NCBI GenBank assembly: GCA_003232595.1 | Contig: QIIJ01000009.1 | Span: forward strand, 1-10,812 | DNA length: 10,812 nt | Direction of reading: 5' to 3' | Origin: Aurantimonadaceae bacterium | GTDB lineage: Bacteria > Pseudomonadota > Alphaproteobacteria > Rhizobiales > Rhizobiaceae | The notes under the pieces: generated by a model | The model's input: the letters and a program-made list of their open reading frames with translations, nothing else | What the model was told of the DNA's origin: nothing | Databases searched by the model: none | Made by a program: the position numbers and the translations under genes | Shown: one piece after another, positions 7,013-10,812 of the stretch | Layout of the letters: each line of letters starts with the position of its first letter | How positions within the stretch are numbered: the first letter of the stretch is position 1

Positions 7013-7468
7013 TCAGCCGGCAAATAGCTGTACTGCAGGAATTGTTTCAATTCGCCCAAACCCGCCAACAAGATGAAATTGCACTGGCTCAAACCGGTAA
7101 AATGAAAAATCAGTGAAATCCACATAATCAGCCGCCTGTGGATGTGCGCGCAAAAAACCGTCCCTCATTGGCAGGGTGTCCTTCACATCTGCAAGCCTTA
7201 ATGTGCCTGAAGCTGTTATCCGGTTACTGGCAAGAACGTCGTCCTGGGGTTCATCAACGATCAGAAGCGAACAACGCTCATCCCGCTGCAGATTTGTCGT
7301 ATGTCTGGCAAGTTTTGACAGAAGCAAAGAAGCGGCAGATAATTCATAGGGGCAAATAGTAACCAGAGAAACATAAGGCACGCCTTCAACATCCAGTGTT
7401 CCGAGTGAAGCAGACGTCATTTGCTGCCACAAAGCGGTTACAACCGAATAATTTTCTTCATCGCTCAT
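7013..7468 (-). CDS. HugZ-like / pyridoxamine 5'-phosphate oxidase-like FMN-binding split-barrel protein
   Basis: It belongs to the FMN-binding split-barrel superfamily. Relatives include HugZ haem-degrading enzymes and pyridoxamine-phosphate-oxidase-like proteins. The substrate here is unknown. The barrel begins with SLGTLDVEGVPYVSLVTI, continues with LLLSKLARHTTNLQRDERCSLL, and ends with FSFYRFEPVQFHLVGGFGRI; the HLVGGFGR motif is characteristic of the HugZ group. I chose ATG 7468 (MSDEENYSVV, 151 residues) because the fold starts right after it. ATG 7534 would add 22 unstructured-looking residues and push into the chvI promoter. Many relatives carry a further C-terminal DUF2470 domain of about 80 residues, absent here. 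It is divergent from chvI. This gene is commonly found near chvI in rhizobia, as far as I recall. Confidence 0.8.
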   Translation of the reverse strand: MSDEENYSVVTALWQQMTSASLGTLDVEGVPYVSLVTICPYELSAASLLLSKLARHTTNLQRDERCSLLIVDEPQDDVLASNRITASGTLRLADVKDTLPMRDGFLRAHPQAADYVDFTDFSFYRFEPVQFHLVGGFGRIETIPAVQLFAG

Positions 7469-7567
7469 GGAGTGCTCTTTGCTGCCAATATGGGGTGCAT
7501 GAAAAGTTTTACTCGCGATCGTACACAATTGCATGAACCATGGGAATCACATCCCTCAAGCGTCATA

Positions 7568-7645
7568 TGTCACAATTTGCACGTAATTTTGTCGCCATTG
7601 GCCAATTCATGACCTATAAGCAGTTACAAGCTGGGAGAAATTACC
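7568..7645 (+). promoter_or_regulatory. Likely chvI promoter and ribosome binding site
   Basis: A -10 candidate CTATAA lies at 7614-7619, with TTGTCG (7589-7594) as an imperfect -35 (19-bp spacing). TGTCAC (7568-7573) and TGTCGC (7590-7595) form a direct repeat with a 22-bp period, two helical turns, as OmpR-family regulators often use, so autoregulation by ChvI is possible. GGGAG at 7633-7637, 8 bp before the ATG, is a strong ribosome binding site. Confidence 0.45.
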
Positions 7646-8350
7646 ATGACGACCATCGCTCTAGTCGATGACGATCGAAACATCCTTACTTCGGTCTCGA
7701 TTGCGCTTGAATCAGAAGGTTTCAAGGTGGATACCTATACTGACGGGGCCTCAGCGCTTGATGGCCTGACTGCCAAAATGCCTGATCTTGCAATTTTTGA
7801 TATCAAGATGCCGCGCATGGATGGCATGGAACTGCTGCGCCGTTTGCGGCAAAACTCGGATTTACCGGTTATATTCTTAACTTCCAAGGACGAGGAAATT
7901 GATGAATTGTTCGGGCTTAAAATGGGTGCCGATGATTTCATCAAAAAGCCTTTTTCCCAAAGACTGCTGGTTGAACGGGTTAGGTCGGTCATCCGCAGGG
8001 TCTCTGCGCGCACGGAAAACGGGGCAAAACCCAAGGGTGAATCATCGAAAACACTGGAGCGCGGCTCTCTTTCGATGGATCAGGAGCGCCATACATGCAC
8101 ATGGAATGGCAAGCCTGTCACCCTGACAGTTACCGAGTTTCTGATCCTTTACTCGCTGGCCCAACGACCTGGAGTGGTAAAAAGCCGCGATTCACTGATG
8201 GATGCCGCCTATGATGATCAAATCTATGTCGATGACAGGACTATTGACAGCCATATCAAACGCCTGCGGAAAAAATTCAAGGCGGTTGATACAACCTTTG
8301 ACATGATCGACACGCTTTATGGAGTTGGCTACAGATTCAAGGAAAGTTAG
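7646..8350 (+). CDS. chvI: Two-component response regulator ChvI (OmpR/PhoB family)
   Basis: It is a DNA-binding response regulator in the cytoplasm, phosphorylated by ChvG. Orthologues (ChvI, BvrR, BatR) control acid response, exopolysaccharide, outer-membrane composition and host interaction. The 234 residues are of usual length. Receiver domain 1-120: acidic pocket D8-D10, phosphorylation site D52 (in LAIFDIKMPRMDG), T79 and K101 (in KKPF). A short polar linker of about 20 residues follows. The winged-helix domain spans about 138-233 and includes LTVTEFLILYSLAQRPG, DDRTIDSHIKRLRKKF and YGVGYRFK. The start ATG 7646 has GGGAG 8 bp upstream. It is the first gene of a probable chvI-chvG-hprK operon. 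Its stop codon is followed at once by a repeat also found after hprK. Confidence 0.95.
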   Translation: MTTIALVDDDRNILTSVSIALESEGFKVDTYTDGASALDGLTAKMPDLAIFDIKMPRMDGMELLRRLRQNSDLPVIFLTSKDEEIDELFGLKMGADDFIKKPFSQRLLVERVRSVIRRVSARTENGAKPKGESSKTLERGSLSMDQERHTCTWNGKPVTLTVTEFLILYSLAQRPGVVKSRDSLMDAAYDDQIYVDDRTIDSHIKRLRKKFKAVDTTFDMIDTLYGVGYRFKES

Positions 8351-8373
8351 GCAGAGAACTCATAAACAGGGTC
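8348..8373 (+). repeat. 26-bp dispersed repeat, copy 1 (after chvI)
   Basis: The sequence begins TAGGCAG, continues with ACTCA and ends AAACAGGGTC. It matches 10739-10764 at 23 of 26 positions in the same orientation. It overlaps the chvI stop codon and is preceded by T, giving TTAG. It is either a terminus of an insertion element or its remnant, or a shared 3'-untranslated signal. Confidence 0.65.
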
Positions 8374-8396
8374 TAATTTTATTTTTGCGGAAATTC

Positions 8397-8444
8397 ATGT
8401 ACCTTGCAGTACCTGACCCCAACAACGGTGTTCCATGGCTGTAG
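8397..8444 (+). other. Possible 15-codon leader ORF overlapping the chvG start
   Basis: ATG 8397 opens MYLAVPDPNNGVPWL and stops with TAG at 8442-8444, overlapping the chvG ATG (8435) by 10 bp. The chvG start has no clear ribosome binding site, so coupled translation could be the purpose. The region also holds GTACCT twice with a 10-bp period (8399-8404, 8409-8414). The leader's own ribosome binding site (GCGGAAA) is only fair. It could be chance. Confidence 0.2.
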
Positions 8445-10291
8445 AGGCAGACCACAATATTGCTCAACCGGCAACGCAACAAGCGGCTCGCGAGAAAAGC
8501 GCTTCCGGCAAAGTAAGCTGGTTGAAAAATCCTGTCAGCCGTTTTTTTGGAACCCATCTTTTTTCCAGCATTACCCGAAGGATCATATTTCTCAATCTGG
8601 CAGCGCTGATTATTCTGCTGTCCGGCATTCTTTATCTCAATCAATTCCGCGCGGGCCTGACAGATGCACGGCTTGAAAGCCTGCTGATCCAGGGGCAAAT
8701 AATTGCGAGCGCCATTGCTGCATCGGCAACTGTTGAAACCGATGCAATCAGCATTGACCCGGACAAATTGCTTGAATTGCAGGCCGGTGACAGCCTTCTG
8801 CCCGGCAATGACAACCTCGACAGCCTGGACTTCCCCATCGACCCGGAACAGGTCGCGCCAGTGCTGCGGCAATTGATTTCGCCAACGCGAACCAGGGCAC
8901 GGATCTATGACCGGGACGGGCTGATTATTCTTGATTCCCGCCATCTCTATTCGCGCGGGCAAATTCTGCGCTATGACCTGCCGGCGATTGCAGCGGAAAA
9001 GCAGAGTTTTTTCGACCGGGTTGACGATATTATCAATGGCTGGCTGTTGCGTACCGACCTGCCGACCTACAAGGAAGTGCCAGGTGCCAACGGCACCGTA
9101 TACCCGGAAGTCGTATCGGCACTGACGGGCGCACCCTCCAGCACAGTTCGGGTTGATGAAACCGGGCGGCTGATTGTATCAGTTGCCGTGCCAATTCAGC
9201 GGTTTCGCGCCGTTCTGGGCGTCCTGTTTCTTTCCACACGCGGCAATGACATTGACAAGATCGTGCGGGCTGAAAGGCTTGGCATTGTGCGGGTAACAGC
9301 AGTTGCGGCTCTGGTGACTGTTCTGTTGTCAATTATTCTTGCCGGCACCATCGCTCAACCTCTCAGGCGTCTTTCGGCTGCCGCGGAACGGGTGCGCATC
9401 AAGGGAAAAACCAGGCAGGAGATCCCTGATTTTTCCGAACGGCAGGATGAAATCGGCCATCTGTCGGTTGCCTTGCGCGAGATGACATCATCACTCTATA
9501 TGCGGATTGAGGCCATCGAGAGTTTTGCAGCCGATGTCAGCCATGAGCTTAAAAACCCGCTGACGTCGCTGCGAAGTGCGGTAGAGACATTGCCACTGGT
9601 AAAATCTGAAGCACAAAAGCAGCGTCTTCTGGATGTTGTCCAAAACGACGTGCAAAGACTGGACCGGTTGATTACCGATATTTCAAACGCCTCCCGGCTG
9701 GATGCAGAACTTGCCCGTGAGGATGCCCAGGTGGTCGATCTGGCCAATCTGCTCTCTCAAATTGAAGGTCAGTTGCAAAGCCTCAATGGCGAAGAAAGAG
9801 GCATCGAAATCAAAATCAATATACAAACCAATTCGAATATTGAGGAAAATCAGCCAGTTTCGACCTTTGGCAAAATAAGAAAAACCACAACCATCTCGCC
9901 AACTATGGCAAAGACGGAAAACCGCTATCTTGTCATGGGTGTTGAGAGCCGGATTGGGCAGGTTATCAACAACCTGCTGGACAATGCCTGCTCGTTCGTT
10001 CCAATCCCCGGCGGCAAAATAACTGTATTTCTCAAACGAGAGAATAACTGGGTATTACTCATCGTGGAAGACAACGGGCCTGGAATTCGAGATGAAGACA
10101 AGAGCCGGATATTTGAACGATTCTATACCGACCGGCCAGGTAGTGAGGAATTTGGCAAGAATTCCGGGCTGGGATTATCGATAACCAGACAGATCATCGA
10201 AACCCATGGCGGCACAATTGCGGTTGATAATATTATCAACGGCGACGAGATTTGCGGTGCCAGGTTCACCATCAGACTTCCGGCCGCATGA
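8435..10291 (+). CDS. chvG: Sensor histidine kinase ChvG (ExoS/BvrS type)
   Basis: This is an inner-membrane sensor kinase that phosphorylates ChvI in response to acid or envelope stress. It has 618 residues. The layout is a polar cytoplasmic N-terminus (1-45), TM1 about 49-69 (IIFLNLAALIILLSGILYL) and a periplasmic sensor domain of about 215 residues. TM2 lies about 287-306, followed by HAMP (QPLRRLSAAAERVR) to about 355. The H-box is FAADVSHELKNPLTSLR with phospho-acceptor H370. The ATPase domain has N-box NNLLDNA (N512), G1 DNGPGI (D546) and G2 GLGLSI (578-583), plus the FERFYTDRP motif typical of this group. All catalytic motifs are intact. A polar stretch at about 466-496, before the N-box, looks like an insertion relative to other ChvG proteins. 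The start ATG 8435 lies 84 bp after chvI; a stop (8414-8416) rules out an upstream start. Its TGA overlaps the hprK ATG. Confidence 0.95.
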   Translation: MAVEADHNIAQPATQQAAREKSASGKVSWLKNPVSRFFGTHLFSSITRRIIFLNLAALIILLSGILYLNQFRAGLTDARLESLLIQGQIIASAIAASATVETDAISIDPDKLLELQAGDSLLPGNDNLDSLDFPIDPEQVAPVLRQLISPTRTRARIYDRDGLIILDSRHLYSRGQILRYDLPAIAAEKQSFFDRVDDIINGWLLRTDLPTYKEVPGANGTVYPEVVSALTGAPSSTVRVDETGRLIVSVAVPIQRFRAVLGVLFLSTRGNDIDKIVRAERLGIVRVTAVAALVTVLLSIILAGTIAQPLRRLSAAAERVRIKGKTRQEIPDFSERQDEIGHLSVALREMTSSLYMRIEAIESFAADVSHELKNPLTSLRSAVETLPLVKSEAQKQRLLDVVQNDVQRLDRLITDISNASRLDAELAREDAQVVDLANLLSQIEGQLQSLNGEERGIEIKINIQTNSNIEENQPVSTFGKIRKTTTISPTMAKTENRYLVMGVESRIGQVINNLLDNACSFVPIPGGKITVFLKRENNWVLLIVEDNGPGIRDEDKSRIFERFYTDRPGSEEFGKNSGLGLSITRQIIETHGGTIAVDNIINGDEICGARFTIRLPAA

Positions 10292-10731
10292 AAGCGATGA
10301 AGCGGGCTGACAAGATGAATTCATCCGGGAAAAACCCTGTCATTCATGCCAATGCTTTGGTTTACGGGGCAAGTGGAATACTTATCAGAGGGAAATCCGG
10401 GTCCGGCAAAACAACGCTGATGCTCAATCTCATTGAAAATGCCCGAAACAGAAACTGTTTTGCAGCGATTGTAAGCGATGATCAAACCGCAATTTCCTGC
10501 CACAATGGCCGATTGCTGGCGCACCGGCCCGATCCGGTCCACTCCATAGGCTCAACACTCATTGATATGGTGGTGGAACTGATCGACCCGAAATTGATGG
10601 AACGTCTTCCCGATGAAACAAACGCTACAATTCTGGAAACTAAAATCCGGAAACTTCAAGTGCCTGCCAATGATGAAATTGCTGCCAGCAGGCTGATATT
10701 GAATGCCATTGCCAACCCCCGGGACACCTGA
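10288..10731 (+). CDS. hprK: HPr kinase, short alphaproteobacterial type, apparently shortened in the core
   Basis: It is a kinase of HPr (or NPr), the phosphocarrier of the regulatory PTS, acting on its regulatory serine. Alphaproteobacterial forms lack the N-terminal domain of Gram-positive HprK/P and are about 150 residues; this one has 147. The phosphate loop is IRGKSGSGKTTL (Walker A, 35-42). IVSDDQTAI at 62-69 holds the acidic pair D64-D65. The C-terminal part (MERLPDETNATI) matches the family pattern. The signature E-x-R-G-x-G segment expected near residues 80-90 is not visible; the sequence passes directly from RPDPVHSIG to STLIDMVVELID. The ATG at 10288 overlaps the chvG TGA (ATGA), implying translational coupling; ATG 10297 or 10315 are alternatives. 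Placement after chvG is the conserved rhizobial order. Confidence 0.87.
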   Translation: MKAMKRADKMNSSGKNPVIHANALVYGASGILIRGKSGSGKTTLMLNLIENARNRNCFAAIVSDDQTAISCHNGRLLAHRPDPVHSIGSTLIDMVVELIDPKLMERLPDETNATILETKIRKLQVPANDEIAASRLILNAIANPRDT

Positions 10732-10738
10732 AACCGGC

Positions 10739-10764
10739 TAGGCAGTGGACTCACAAACAGGGTC
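10739..10764 (+). repeat. 26-bp dispersed repeat, copy 2 (after hprK)
   Basis: This is the same repeat as at 8348-8373 (23 of 26 identical), seven bases after the hprK stop and preceded by C, giving CTAG. Here GACTC and GGGTC could form a short hairpin around ACAAACA. Its AGGG (10759-10762) could also act as a ribosome binding site for the frame that opens at 10768. Confidence 0.65.
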
Positions 10765-10767
10765 GCA

Positions 10768-10812
10768 ATGGCGGTAAAACTGCAAAAATATGCAAGGAAA
10801 AGTGCGCCGGAT
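10768..10812 (+). CDS. Possible start of a further gene (runs off the right edge)
   Basis: ATG 10768 opens MAVKLQKYARKSAPD and stays open to the window end, 15 codons. AGGG ends 5 bp before the ATG, which is good spacing. It does not resemble the EIIA-mannose or HPr proteins expected next in the rhizobial order. It begins inside or just after the repeat, so it could belong to an inserted element. It is too short to identify. Confidence 0.3.
   Translation, partial: MAVKLQKYARKSAPD

Noticed and set aside
8360..8962. 200-codon minus-strand frame across the start of chvG
   Set aside because: Antisense to the ChvG transmembrane and sensor region, no recognisable motifs, and would conflict with a well-supported gene.
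1..10812. CRISPR array, tRNA/rRNA genes, toxin-antitoxin pair, phage or defence genes
   Set aside because: No regularly spaced repeats, no cloverleaf or rRNA sequence, and no proteins of those families in any frame I read.

Overview
The window reads as a stretch of chromosome from an alphaproteobacterium of the order Rhizobiales (Hyphomicrobiales). The main evidence is the neighbourhood pckA / ChvI-type response regulator / ChvG-type sensor kinase / short HPr kinase. This arrangement is known from Agrobacterium and Sinorhizobium, and from Brucella as bvrR/bvrS. Base composition looks intermediate (near half G+C by eye), lower than in most soil rhizobia. I cannot name the genus.

Layout from left to right. 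Positions 1-1283 hold the 5' part of polA (minus strand, running off the left edge). The gap beside it holds a likely small RNA of about 140 nt on the plus strand (about 1471-1612), ending in a strong intrinsic terminator. A membrane acyltransferase-3 protein lies on the minus strand (1656-2747). After a divergent, AT-rich gap comes a bifunctional class A penicillin-binding protein on the plus strand. Its usual basic tail and membrane anchor are encoded in frame upstream of the first standard start codon. It converges on pckA (minus, 5163-6770). pckA is followed by a palindrome-rich regulatory gap, then a small FMN-split-barrel (HugZ-like) gene on the minus strand. That gene is divergent from chvI-chvG-hprK on the plus strand, which look like one operon (84-bp gap, then a 4-bp ATGA overlap).

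Functionally, the right half joins envelope/acid-stress signalling (ChvG senses, ChvI responds) to carbon metabolism (PckA for gluconeogenesis, HprK for the regulatory PTS). The left half is housekeeping: DNA repair/replication, a probable trans-acting sRNA, a surface-acyl-modification protein and peptidoglycan synthesis.

I do not see a new defence, mobile or biosynthetic system. The points most worth following up are the sRNA with a C/U-rich loop, the missing start codon of the penicillin-binding protein, and a pair of identical palindromic operators upstream of pckA. Others are a 26-bp repeat after both chvI and hprK that could be a transposon end, an apparent internal deletion in HprK, and an insertion in the ATPase domain of ChvG.
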